Shown: positions 8,773 to 16,901 of the stretch, piece after piece
Layout: each line of letters opens with the position of its first letter
Position numbering within the stretch: position 1 is the stretch's first letter
Source: Myxococcota bacterium
GTDB lineage: Bacteria; Myxococcota_A; UBA9160; UBA6930
Length of the DNA stretch: 64,000 nt
Direction of reading: 5' to 3'
Assembly (NCBI GenBank): GCA_028277885.1
Contig: JANQFK010000066.1
Coordinates: 1-64,000 of the forward strand
Notes under the pieces: generated by a model
Told to the model about the DNA's origin: nothing
Seen by the model: only the letters and a program-made list of their open reading frames with translations
Database searches by the model: none
Made by a program: the position numbers and the translations under genes

Positions 8773-8778
8773 GGCGGG

Positions 8779-8784
8779 AAGCTA
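8779..8784 (-). promoter_or_regulatory. -10-like element of a leaderless-type promoter
   Basis: Minus-strand TAGCTT ends exactly 6 nt before the ATG at 8772. No ribosome-binding site lies between them. Confidence 0.4.
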
Positions 8785-8833
8785 GGTCAGGCGTAGCGCC
8801 GAGCCCAGCGGCCTGGGACACGGGAGAACGAGA

Positions 8834-11188
8834 ATGACCAGCTCGAGCCGCTCGCGCCCGGTGATCGATCCGCGGCGCGAAGCCCAGCCGTTGCCCTTCG
8901 AGGTCCTGACGGACGGCCAGAAGGAAGCCGCGAGGCGCGTGTGCGGCCTCGTCGAAGGGCTGGCCAACCTGAAGCTGCAGCAGACCGGCGACTCGAAGGG
9001 CGTCAGCGGCGCTCTGGCGAGGATCTCGGATGAGCGACACAACGGCGTGATCCTCATCGACGGCGGTCGGGGATCCGGGAAGACGTGCCTCCTGCTCAGC
9101 CTGCTGCGGCAGTGGAAGGCGCCGTTCGACGGGGAGGACATCGAGCCGAGCTGGAAGGATAGTGGGATCATCGACGGCACCGGACGGATCCTGCCCCTCG
9201 AGCTGATCGACCTGGGCTCGCTTCCCAGGACCTCCTCGCTGGCGCTCCACCTCACGGCCCTGCTCCATCAGGTGGTCGACGCGATCGACCCGCTGCCCGA
9301 CAGTGCCAAGGAGGCTCCGCCCGCGCCCTGGGCGCTCCACGACGGCGACGAGCCCGCCAGTCGGACCCGCTGGGAGCGCTTCCTCCGCGCCACCGCGGTC
9401 GGATGGGTGGGGAACTTGAGAGAGCGCCGCCCACACATCGACCCCGAGACGTTCGTCGCGGAGCTCGACGAGAGCGAGCGGGAGCGACTCGAGGTCGTGC
9501 AGGAGTTCGAACGCTTCGTCGACGCCCTCGTCGACGACTACCTGCTCTGGACGAAGAAGACCCGCGACTACGAGCATCGGGACATGCCGCTCTTCGTCGT
9601 GCCGATCGACGATGCGGACATGAACCCGGAGCGGGCCCAGGAGCTGCTCCACCTGGTGGGGGTGCTCCGCCATCCCCGGGTGGTCTTCCTGCTCACGGGC
9701 CACTCCGAGCTCTTCCGGGCGATGCTCAAGGTGCACTTCGCCGGCGCCATCCGCGCGCCCGCCAACGGGATCGAGCTGAAGCAGGACGAGCTCCAGGGTC
9801 TCGGCGTGCACGGCCACGTGGCAATCCTCGCCCGGCGCAACTACGACAAGATCATCCCGCCGCAACACCGGTGCGAGATCCCTCCCATGGCAGCCGCGGA
9901 CCGCGTAGAGATCTTCTTCGAAGGCTCGGAGCTCGACCGGCAGAAGGACGATCCGCGCCCGGGACCGACGCCGGAGTTCCTGGCACGAGTGAAGAAGCTG
10001 ATGGATCGTGAGCCCCAGAGCGGACTGGCGCTGCCCGACCGGATGCGGCCCCTCCTCGACCTGCGCGACGAGCTGAAGGTGAACGACTCCAGCAACGTCG
10101 ACGAGCAGGTCGGCACGTTCATCGCCGGCCTGTGGAACGATGCGGTCGAGCAGGAGAGCGCGCTCGACGACGAAGAGTTCAATCGGCTGCGCGATGCCGT
10201 GAGGCTCGCGGACCCGGACGTGCGACACCTGATCGGCGGATACCCGATCAAGATGGAGGCGAGCCAGGTGGTGACGCGCTACACCGGCTGGCCGATCCGC
10301 GCGCCCGAGACGGAGATCGAGGTGCAGGCGGACAACTGGACGGCTTCGTTCTACCTCGAGACCTTCGACCTCGAGCCGAGAGCCTATTTCAACCGGTACG
10401 AGGGCGACAGCCCGCCCTCCTACCGGCTGAGCACCGGAACCGCGGGGGCCTGGCTCCTCGCGGCGGCGGCGAGCGAGCTGCGTGCGCGCTCCGACACCGG
10501 CACCGGGACGCCGAGCCTCGCCGGCATCGAGCTCTCCGGCTCCGCCGTGCCCACGGAGATCCGCATCCCCTGGCCCGTGCCGAGCCTCCGGGACACGGAA
10601 GAGCTGGATCGGCTTCGTACTTCGTGGCACTCGCACCTCGACTCACTCGCCGGCCGAAGTGCGACCGTGGGCGACTACGCGAGGGCCGCTCTCTCGAGCA
10701 TCCTGGCCGCCGCGGGCGTGCCCCCCAGCGAGGGGGCGGGCTGGACCGAGATCCTGGAGCGCTTCGACAAAGCGGACCGGTCCAGCCCCCTCTGGAAGTA
10801 CCGGCGCGAGCTGATCCTGTTCGCGGCTCCAGAGGCGGGCCTCGAGATGGACGAGAGGGAGGAGCTTCTCTCCGCACTGAAGGCCCTCAAGCTCATTCCG
10901 GCAGCACCGCAGAGGCAGCGCATCGTCCGTCTGGAGACCGCCTTCGAGAGCTGGCTCCCCATCGACGAGATCCTGGAGATCTTCGTAGAGGAGCGCGATT
11001 GGTACAAGCCGTCGGCCGAGCGACGCGGGCGAGGCCGCCCCAGCAAGGCCGCGATGGAGGCCGAGACGGGACCCAGGAAGAAGGCCGTGCGAAAGAAGAA
11101 GGCGACCCGCTCGAAGGCCACACGGAAGAAGGCGACACGAAAGAAGGCCCGGCACAAGAAGGCCACCCGGAAGAGGGGGCCGAGGTAG
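8834..11188 (+). CDS. rdrA: RADAR ATPase RdrA
   Basis: A 784-residue P-loop NTPase with Walker A GGRGSGKT (77-84), Walker B LFVVPIDDAD (253-262) and a sensor-like strand VVFLLTGH, followed by a long helical C-terminal half. RdrA proteins are AAA+-type ATPases of about this size or larger, encoded directly before a giant adenosine deaminase, exactly as here. In RADAR, RdrA assemblies work with RdrB to deaminate adenosine in RNA or nucleotides during phage infection. The last 50 or so residues are a Lys/Arg-Ala-Thr tail (KKATRKKATRKKA) that looks histone-like and is not a feature I know from RdrA. GGGAGA lies before the ATG. Identification rests mainly on the partner gene. Confidence 0.82.
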   Translation: MTSSSRSRPVIDPRREAQPLPFEVLTDGQKEAARRVCGLVEGLANLKLQQTGDSKGVSGALARISDERHNGVILIDGGRGSGKTCLLLSLLRQWKAPFDGEDIEPSWKDSGIIDGTGRILPLELIDLGSLPRTSSLALHLTALLHQVVDAIDPLPDSAKEAPPAPWALHDGDEPASRTRWERFLRATAVGWVGNLRERRPHIDPETFVAELDESERERLEVVQEFERFVDALVDDYLLWTKKTRDYEHRDMPLFVVPIDDADMNPERAQELLHLVGVLRHPRVVFLLTGHSELFRAMLKVHFAGAIRAPANGIELKQDELQGLGVHGHVAILARRNYDKIIPPQHRCEIPPMAAADRVEIFFEGSELDRQKDDPRPGPTPEFLARVKKLMDREPQSGLALPDRMRPLLDLRDELKVNDSSNVDEQVGTFIAGLWNDAVEQESALDDEEFNRLRDAVRLADPDVRHLIGGYPIKMEASQVVTRYTGWPIRAPETEIEVQADNWTASFYLETFDLEPRAYFNRYEGDSPPSYRLSTGTAGAWLLAAAASELRARSDTGTGTPSLAGIELSGSAVPTEIRIPWPVPSLRDTEELDRLRTSWHSHLDSLAGRSATVGDYARAALSSILAAAGVPPSEGAGWTEILERFDKADRSSPLWKYRRELILFAAPEAGLEMDEREELLSALKALKLIPAAPQRQRIVRLETAFESWLPIDEILEIFVEERDWYKPSAERRGRGRPSKAAMEAETGPRKKAVRKKKATRSKATRKKATRKKARHKKATRKRGPR

Positions 11189-11203
11189 GGAGCCGTACGC
11201 GAG

Positions 11204-13849
11204 ATGCCCGGACGCGTCCGCCACCGGTGGATGATCGCCGTCGCCGAGGCATGGCCCCTCGCCTCGGAAGGAGCCTTCGAGCTGGCGACCACTTCGCTCG
11301 TCCAGCATTCGACCGGGATCCCGGACGAGCGCACCCAGCGTCTCGCGGACGACCTCGAGGGCTGGCTGCGTCCGCGCGCAGCGGCTCTCTCGATCGAGGT
11401 CCTCCGCCAGTACCGGGACGGCGCGTGGTTCAAACCGCGACGGCCCGGGCCGCCGCTGCTCGACGTGCGGCTGCACGAGCACCTGGAGGGGCTCGCCCGT
11501 CGCTACCTGCGCTGGGACGGGAGCCACGTCTCGCTGGATACGAGAACGGGAGCGGACGCGCCGGAGCTCGCGCACCGCTTCCGGTGGCTCTCCCTGCTGC
11601 TCCCCGTCGACCTGCTCACCGCGGCGATGGGGGCGTGGAGCGATGCGGCCGTTGCCCATGCGGAGGTCCGGCTCGTCACGCCGGCCCTCGAGCAGGTGCT
11701 CCGGAGGCGCGTCGCGGACACGCACTACCACGTCGGGTCGGCTCTCCGCTTCGGGCAGGTCTGGTCCGAGCTGATGGTCCGCGTCGCGCGCGAGGAGCCG
11801 GACGATCCGGGTCTGGCTCCGGACCCGGCTCCCTTCGGTGGCTGGGGGGCGATGCAGCAGCGCATCCTCGAGGCCGCCGTCACCCGGCTCTTCCTGGCGG
11901 GGTTCCTGCACGGCGTCGCCAACGGAGGGGCGAGCAGCCGCTTCGACGCCTACCTGGCTCGGGTCCTGCCGCGGGTCCGGCTCGGCGTGGCCTCCCGGGC
12001 GAACCGACGCATGCTCGCGGGCGCGCTCGCCAACGCGATCCGCTCGCTGGACGCGCCGCTCCCCCCGGCGGCCGTGGGCAGGGCCCGCGGACTCGCCGCG
12101 CGGCGTACGCGGCTGGCGTACGGAAGGCTGCTCCGACGCCCGGCATCACGGCCCAGGTCGATCGACGAGATCCACCGACGGGACCCGCTCTGGGCGAGCT
12201 TCGGCTCTCGCGGTCAACCGCCGGAGGCCGGCTTCACCCTCGCGGCACTCCGCTACCTGCGGGAGCAGCCGAAGACGGGGCAGCGGGACACCGGGTTCGA
12301 GCGCGCCTTCTGGCAGTACGAGCGGGTCCGGACGCTCACCTACCGCTACCTCACCCAGGATCCCGGGACGAGCGGCCTCGACTGGTTCCAGGAGCACTAC
12401 GACCGCATCGGCAGCCTGCGCGGAGACCTCGACTCGCTCACCTTCCCGAGCGCGCTCCGGGTCGACTCGAGGGATGCCCATCTCTCGGCGAGCGAGCCGC
12501 GGGCGACGCCGGACTCGAGCTGGCACAAGGTCCGGAACTACGTCCGCGAGATCGCCCGGCACGGGGCCGACTTCCCGAGGCCTCCTGGAGGGGAGAGCCC
12601 GGAGGTCGGGCTGATCTTCCACTTTCTCAAACGCAGAGAGTCGGGGCAGGGCTCGAAGAGGCGCCTCGCTGCGGATCCGTGGGATCCGCTCTACCGCTGC
12701 CGCTTCGGCGCCTGGTATGCGGAAGGGCTTCGACAGGCCTCGGCGGTCGAGCGCGCGCTGCGCTTCCATCCCGAGCTGCTGCTGGTGCTTCGCGGCGTCG
12801 ACGTCGCCAGCATCGAGCAGGCCATGCCGACCTGGCCCGTGCTCCCGCTCCTCGACCGGGTGCGCCGGGCCTCGAAGCGTGCCGCGGAGCAGCTGGTCTC
12901 CCGGCTGCCGGACTGGAACGCGAGGCCCGTCGGCATGACGCTCCACGCCGGCGAGGACTTCCGTCGCCTCTCGGAGGGCCTGCGGCGAATCCACGAGCCC
13001 ATCGAAGCGGGGATCATGCAGGCGGGGGATCGGTTCGGGCATGCGCTGGCCCTCGGGACCCGCCCGGAGGACTGGGCAAGCGGCTCCCGCCTGGTGCTCC
13101 AGCCGCGGGAGGAGAGGCTCGACGATCTGCTGTGGGAGCTGGCTCGCTACCAGGGCGGCGACATCCCCTGCGTGGCCGGACGGCTCGAGATGGTCCGTGC
13201 CGAAGCCGACAGGCATGCCCGGCACATCTATGGAGACTCCGTGACCGGGCAGCTCGATCTGCTCATCGATGCCCGTCGGCTTCGCCACCAGCCGGCGTGG
13301 CTCGAGCGCCTCGGCTTTCCGAGGCTGCGGCAGCGCCATGCCCGTGGACCCTTCGGGCTCCTGCTCGAGTACCTGCGCGACGACGGAGTCTTCGCGCGCG
13401 GCCAGGAGCCCATCGAGGTGCCGAGCTCCGACGCGGAGGTCGCGATGCTCGAACGGGCCCAACGCTGGCTCCGTGGCCAGCTCGCACGAATGGAGATCAC
13501 CGTCGAGGGAAACCCCTCCAGCAACCTGGTGATCGGAGACCTGGAGGACATCGAGAGCCACCCCTTCTTCGAGCTGATGCCGCTCCACCCGGACGACGAC
13601 TGCCCGCTGGTCCCCGTCTCGATCAACGTCGACAACGCGATCACCGCGGCCACCTGCCTCGCGGACGAGTACGCCCACACCTACTACGCGATGCTTCGGG
13701 CCGGGAAGCCGTCGCCGGTGGCGCTCGACTGGCTGGAACGGGCACGCAAGGCGGGCTGGGAGTCCCGCTTCACGCTCGAAGCGAGCAAGGACCGAGACGA
13801 GCTCAGAGCGCTCGCCAGTGTCTGGGACGGCCGACGGACCGCCCGCTGA
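11204..13849 (+). CDS. rdrB: RADAR adenosine deaminase RdrB
   Basis: An 881-residue protein carrying the whole adenosine-deaminase metal site spread over a very long chain: H174-x-H176 (THYHVG), H581 and catalytic E584 (LHAGED), H613 (RFGHALALG), NPSSN at 770-774 in place of the usual PTSN, and D810 (SINVDN). Ordinary deaminases are about 340 residues. The length with large insertions, plus the ATPase partner 15 nt upstream, is diagnostic of RdrB. RdrB converts adenosine to inosine in RNA or in nucleotides and assembles into large shells. The second acidic residue of the usual SxNTDD motif is Asn811 here. The residues for chemistry are otherwise complete. Confidence 0.88.
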   Translation: MPGRVRHRWMIAVAEAWPLASEGAFELATTSLVQHSTGIPDERTQRLADDLEGWLRPRAAALSIEVLRQYRDGAWFKPRRPGPPLLDVRLHEHLEGLARRYLRWDGSHVSLDTRTGADAPELAHRFRWLSLLLPVDLLTAAMGAWSDAAVAHAEVRLVTPALEQVLRRRVADTHYHVGSALRFGQVWSELMVRVAREEPDDPGLAPDPAPFGGWGAMQQRILEAAVTRLFLAGFLHGVANGGASSRFDAYLARVLPRVRLGVASRANRRMLAGALANAIRSLDAPLPPAAVGRARGLAARRTRLAYGRLLRRPASRPRSIDEIHRRDPLWASFGSRGQPPEAGFTLAALRYLREQPKTGQRDTGFERAFWQYERVRTLTYRYLTQDPGTSGLDWFQEHYDRIGSLRGDLDSLTFPSALRVDSRDAHLSASEPRATPDSSWHKVRNYVREIARHGADFPRPPGGESPEVGLIFHFLKRRESGQGSKRRLAADPWDPLYRCRFGAWYAEGLRQASAVERALRFHPELLLVLRGVDVASIEQAMPTWPVLPLLDRVRRASKRAAEQLVSRLPDWNARPVGMTLHAGEDFRRLSEGLRRIHEPIEAGIMQAGDRFGHALALGTRPEDWASGSRLVLQPREERLDDLLWELARYQGGDIPCVAGRLEMVRAEADRHARHIYGDSVTGQLDLLIDARRLRHQPAWLERLGFPRLRQRHARGPFGLLLEYLRDDGVFARGQEPIEVPSSDAEVAMLERAQRWLRGQLARMEITVEGNPSSNLVIGDLEDIESHPFFELMPLHPDDDCPLVPVSINVDNAITAATCLADEYAHTYYAMLRAGKPSPVALDWLERARKAGWESRFTLEASKDRDELRALASVWDGRRTAR

Positions 13850-13855
13850 CCAGGG

Positions 13856-14470
13856 TCAGCCCAGCAGCAGGCTCTTCGTGAGGTCGCCGAGCGCCCCGAT
13901 CCGCTCGTCCCCCGCGATTCCCAGCCCCACGAACCGCACCCCCGCCCCCTGCGCCGCTTCCCGGTCGTACCGCGAGTCCCCCACCATCACGGCCTCCGCA
14001 GCCCCCACCCCGAGCCGCTCACAGGCGAGGAGCACCATGTCCGGCGCGGGCTTCGCCCGCGGCGCGTCGGTGCCGCCCACCACCTCCTGCAGCTCCAGCC
14101 CGCAGTGGTCGAGGATCGTGCGCGCGAGCGGCGCCGGGGTGTTGGTGACGAGCGCCGTGCGCAGGCCGCGCTGGTGGAGCGTGGTGAGGACCGGCGCGGC
14201 GGCGGGGTCGACCTTCAGGTGCTCGAGGTGGCGGGGGTACTCGGCGTCGTACTCGCGCTCGAGCTCCGGAATCGTCAGCCGATGGAAGAACCGCTCGACG
14301 TCCTCCTGGACGCCCTGGCCCCAGCCCGCGTGGAAGGCCTCCTCGGAGATCGCGGGGTAGCCGAGGCGCGCGGCCACGCCGTTCATGACGTGGAACCAGA
14401 CCCGGTAGGAGTCGACGAGCACGCCGTCGAGGTCGAAGAGTACGGCGCGTAGAGGGAGCGCGTGCGGCAT
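13856..14470 (-). CDS. gph: HAD-family phosphatase, phosphoglycolate phosphatase-like
   Basis: From the ATG at 14470 this is 204 residues with the full HAD set: motif I DLDGVLVDS near the N-terminus, motif II TNT (ALVTNTPAP), a motif III lysine (RAKPAPD) and motif IV GDSRYD. The insert after motif I is an alpha-helical C1 cap, as in phosphoglycolate phosphatase and related sugar-phosphate phosphatases. It converges on rdrB with only 6 nt between the stops. The substrate cannot be fixed from sequence, so the gene name is a family-level guess. The frame stays open further upstream but without protein-like composition. Confidence 0.8.
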   Translation of the reverse strand: MPHALPLRAVLFDLDGVLVDSYRVWFHVMNGVAARLGYPAISEEAFHAGWGQGVQEDVERFFHRLTIPELEREYDAEYPRHLEHLKVDPAAAPVLTTLHQRGLRTALVTNTPAPLARTILDHCGLELQEVVGGTDAPRAKPAPDMVLLACERLGVGAAEAVMVGDSRYDREAAQGAGVRFVGLGIAGDERIGALGDLTKSLLLG

Positions 14471-15059
14471 CGTGGCGGACGGGTCTGGACTTCGGCTCAG
14501 GGTCGCGGGAAAGTGCTTCCCTCGCTGCCGAAGGCTTCGAGGAGAAGCGGACGGCGGGCGAGGCACCGCGTATGCGTGGTCGAGCCACCAGGGCGCAGCA
14601 TTGCGAGCCTCCGGGATGGCGCGCAGGAGCCTAGCCCAGCCTTCAGCCGGTCGGCCATGGGCGCGGGCGGTGAGCTGCTTCGTACGGAGCATGAGTGCGC
14701 TGCGCTCATGGTCGTGGGGCTCCGCGGTCGTGCGGGTGCTGGGATGGAGTACGGGATGACGCGGTGCATGATCTCGCTGGCCTTGGTGGCAGTCGGATCT
14801 TCGTATCCGGTGCTTCCCGAACGAACTCGAGCCGTCTGGCAACGGGAGCCGGTGCTTCCCACGACGCAGATCGACTACCTCATCCGGCAGAGCGAGGGTC
14901 GGGAGTCGGGGACCAGGGGAAGGCTCGCGAGGCAGGAGGTCAAGAAGAGCTGCGGCGGCAAGAAGGGCAAGGACGCGGGCGCTGTGCTGCGAGGCTTCCT
15001 GGGCCTCTGGCACCCGGCGGATCAGGAGATCAGCGGGGGGCCCGCTACCCTACCCGTCC
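14471..15059. other. 589-nt stretch without a recognisable gene
   Basis: The composition is less GC-rich than the neighbours. GTGCTTCCC occurs three times (14513, 14810, 14852), two of them as CCGGTGCTTCCC 42 nt apart. The plus-strand frame from about 14870 has GC-rich third positions but no natural start or stop and no similarity I recognise. It may be a decayed gene. The last nucleotides hold the promoter of the next gene. Confidence 0.4.
15046..15051 (+). promoter_or_regulatory. -10-like element of a leaderless-type promoter
   Basis: TACCCT ends 8 nt before the ATG at 15060. No Shine-Dalgarno sequence is visible. Confidence 0.4.
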
Positions 15060-15362
15060 ATGCCCCACCCCCGCTCCGCCTTCGACGACCCGAGCGAGCG
15101 CGTCGTCCCCGACGGCATGACGATCCGCCGCATGCGGCGCCAGCGCGGCTGGTCGCGGCGCGACCTGGTGGACGCCATCGCGCGGGCCAGCCGTCGCGCG
15201 TCGGGGCGGGACGACACCCTCTCGCCGAGCCTGCTGCGTGCCATCGAGGAGGAGAACGAGACGGTGGGCTACGAGGTGGTGGTGCTGATCTCCACCGGGC
15301 TCGACTGCAACCCGGTGGAGCTGCTGGGGCCCGAGGCCCCGCCGCCCGAGGAGCTCCACTAG
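15060..15362 (+). CDS. Small XRE-family helix-turn-helix protein
   Basis: A 100-residue protein with an HTH-XRE core: TIRRMRRQRGWSRRDLVDAI supplies the first helices, then a segment SPSLLRAIEEENETVGYEVV that fits the recognition helix and last helices. The pattern is typical of lambda-repressor-like DNA-binding domains, with no extra sensing domain, only a Pro/Glu-rich tail. It stands alone between a HAD phosphatase and secreted proteins, so its targets are unknown. The ATG follows a TACCCT hexamer by 8 nt without a ribosome-binding site, suggesting leaderless translation. Confidence 0.72.
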   Translation: MPHPRSAFDDPSERVVPDGMTIRRMRRQRGWSRRDLVDAIARASRRASGRDDTLSPSLLRAIEEENETVGYEVVVLISTGLDCNPVELLGPEAPPPEELH

Positions 15363-15406
15363 AGGGACGGGGCAGCGGCCGGCACGCCGCCGCGGGCGGC
15401 CCGCGC

Positions 15407-16282
15407 TCAGTCGAGCACGCAGGCCTGCTGGGCTCCGAGCCAGTCGCGGATGTAGCTGCGGCACTGCGCGGCCTGGGGCGGGGTCTGGGCGCGGTAGGTG
15501 GCGTTGCCGCCGAACCAGCTGCGGCAGCCGTTGCTCCAGACGTCCTGGTAGGCCGGGATCGCCGCCGTGTAGACCATCGTGTAGGGAAGGCTCGGCAGGT
15601 CGAGGCAGGCCGTCACCGGGAAGGCGGTCAGGTCGAGGGTGCCGAAGCACGAGCAGTCGCAGGCGTCGCCGATGCCGTTCGGGAAGCCCGTCTCCTCCTG
15701 GCCCGGGTTGGGGGTGTCGTTGCAGTTGTCCGGGAAGTCGGGGACGCCGTCGCCGTCCGTGTCGTTGGGGATGGCGGGGCTCGGGATGGCGTTGGTGGCG
15801 ACGTTCAGGCCGGCGCCCACGTTCGTGGCGACGGAGCCGCTCCCGGTGGTGCGGCCGGCGAGGAACTGGACCCGGTCGATCGCGACCGTGGGACCGGTCA
15901 CGACGCGGATCGACACCACGCCGCGGCCCGTGGCGAGGAAGGAGGAGAGGTCCGTGGGTATCGCGCCCGTGAAGGGCGGGCCGAGGTTCGGGTCCTGGAA
16001 GCGGGTGATGCGGTTGTTGGCAGCAGTCGGCTGCGGATCGGCGACCAGGAGGGCCGGCGTGTCGTCCCACAGGCCGATCTCGATGATCTGGCCCGGGGAG
16101 AAGCTGGTCACCGGGTCGAGGTCCACCGAGAAGATGCTGAAGTCCTCGGGAAGCTCGTCGAGGGCGAAGCGGATGAAGAGGGTGTTGCCCGACTGGATCG
16201 AGGTGGGGCCGAAGTCGAAGGCGGGGGCGCTCACGGGCAGGGCGAGCGCGAGGGCGAGCAGGGCGAAGGCGACGCAGCGCAA
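15407..16282 (-). CDS. Secreted protein with a thrombospondin type 3 repeat
   Basis: I place the start at a TTG (16282) because GGAGGA lies just before it and the product then opens with a clean signal peptide (RCVAFALLALALALPVSAPAF). That gives 291 residues. An upstream ATG at 16348 would add an Arg-rich stretch before the signal. The first half is beta-rich with no family I recognise. Around two-thirds along sits DTDGDGVPDFPDNCNDTPNPGQ-like sequence, a calcium-binding thrombospondin type 3 repeat, followed by a Cys-containing C-terminal region (CDCSCFG, CRSW, CRSYI). It is probably an exported structural or adhesive protein. It has no C-terminal sorting signal. Confidence 0.7.
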   Translation of the reverse strand: MRCVAFALLALALALPVSAPAFDFGPTSIQSGNTLFIRFALDELPEDFSIFSVDLDPVTSFSPGQIIEIGLWDDTPALLVADPQPTAANNRITRFQDPNLGPPFTGAIPTDLSSFLATGRGVVSIRVVTGPTVAIDRVQFLAGRTTGSGSVATNVGAGLNVATNAIPSPAIPNDTDGDGVPDFPDNCNDTPNPGQEETGFPNGIGDACDCSCFGTLDLTAFPVTACLDLPSLPYTMVYTAAIPAYQDVWSNGCRSWFGGNATYRAQTPPQAAQCRSYIRDWLGAQQACVLD

Positions 16283-16354
16283 GGGATTCCTCCTCTCCCG
16301 CCCCCTCGTGGCCCGACCAGTGTGCCAGCGGCTCCGCCCCGTGGTCAAGCGGGC

Positions 16355-16753
16355 CTACTGGAGCTCCAGCTCGTACTCGATGCAGACGTCCTCGGCCTCA
16401 CAGGTGTCCAGGACGAGCGCGTCCAGCTCGAGGAGGTCCATCAGGCAGTAGTCGCGCTCCAGGGGCGTGACGAACTCGAACTCGAAGTTGGTGCGGCACC
16501 AGAGGTCGGTGACCTGGGCGAACACCGGGAGCGGGCCGACGAAGTAGGCGAAGACGTCGAGCACCATGCCGGGGTGGTCGTGACAGAAGAGCGGGACCTC
16601 CTCGGGAAGCCCCTCGGGCCAGCACGGGCAGGTGACCTCGACGTACTCCTCCTCGTAGGGCTCGCACAGCTCGGCGCCCGAGGGCAGCGCGAAGGCGAGG
16701 ATCGCGAGGGCGAGGAGGACGGGGGCGAGCCAGAGCGTGGAGCGGAAGCGCAT
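16355..16753 (-). CDS. Small secreted Cys-rich protein of unknown function
   Basis: A 132-residue protein with a signal peptide (about residues 1-27, ending PSGA-E). The mature part is very acidic and holds eight cysteines (ELC, CPC, FC, WC, YC, TC, VC), suggesting disulphide bonds in the periplasm or outside. I do not recognise a family. It precedes the thrombospondin-repeat gene on the same strand with about 70 nt between them, so they may be cotranscribed. Confidence 0.6.
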   Translation of the reverse strand: MRFRSTLWLAPVLLALAILAFALPSGAELCEPYEEEYVEVTCPCWPEGLPEEVPLFCHDHPGMVLDVFAYFVGPLPVFAQVTDLWCRTNFEFEFVTPLERDYCLMDLLELDALVLDTCEAEDVCIEYELELQ

Positions 16754-16901
16754 GGGCGGAGCCTCGGGAGCCTGCTCACCGGCCCACCATCAGCGCTCCA
16801 TTCTGTACGGGCGGCCACGAGGCTGTCGACGCCCAAGCGGGTCGCCTCGGACGATTCGTCCGACTTGCGGGAGGAGCTGCGCGGGACCTGCGTGCGGGCT
16901 G

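Noticed and set aside
8257..8796. A 179-codon plus-strand frame with a good -10 element before its ATG
   Set aside because: Its product has no protein-like pattern, and the opposite strand encodes a plausible enzyme. The promoter may still be real.
14513..14860. Three copies of GTGCTTCCC as attachment-site or transposon-end repeats
   Set aside because: They are only 9-12 bp, lack terminal inverted repeats and are not next to a recombinase or transposase.
14695..15120. Possible small gene(s) between the HAD phosphatase and the XRE gene
   Set aside because: No ribosome-binding site, no stop codon at a sensible place and no recognisable family; the last part runs into the XRE gene in another frame.
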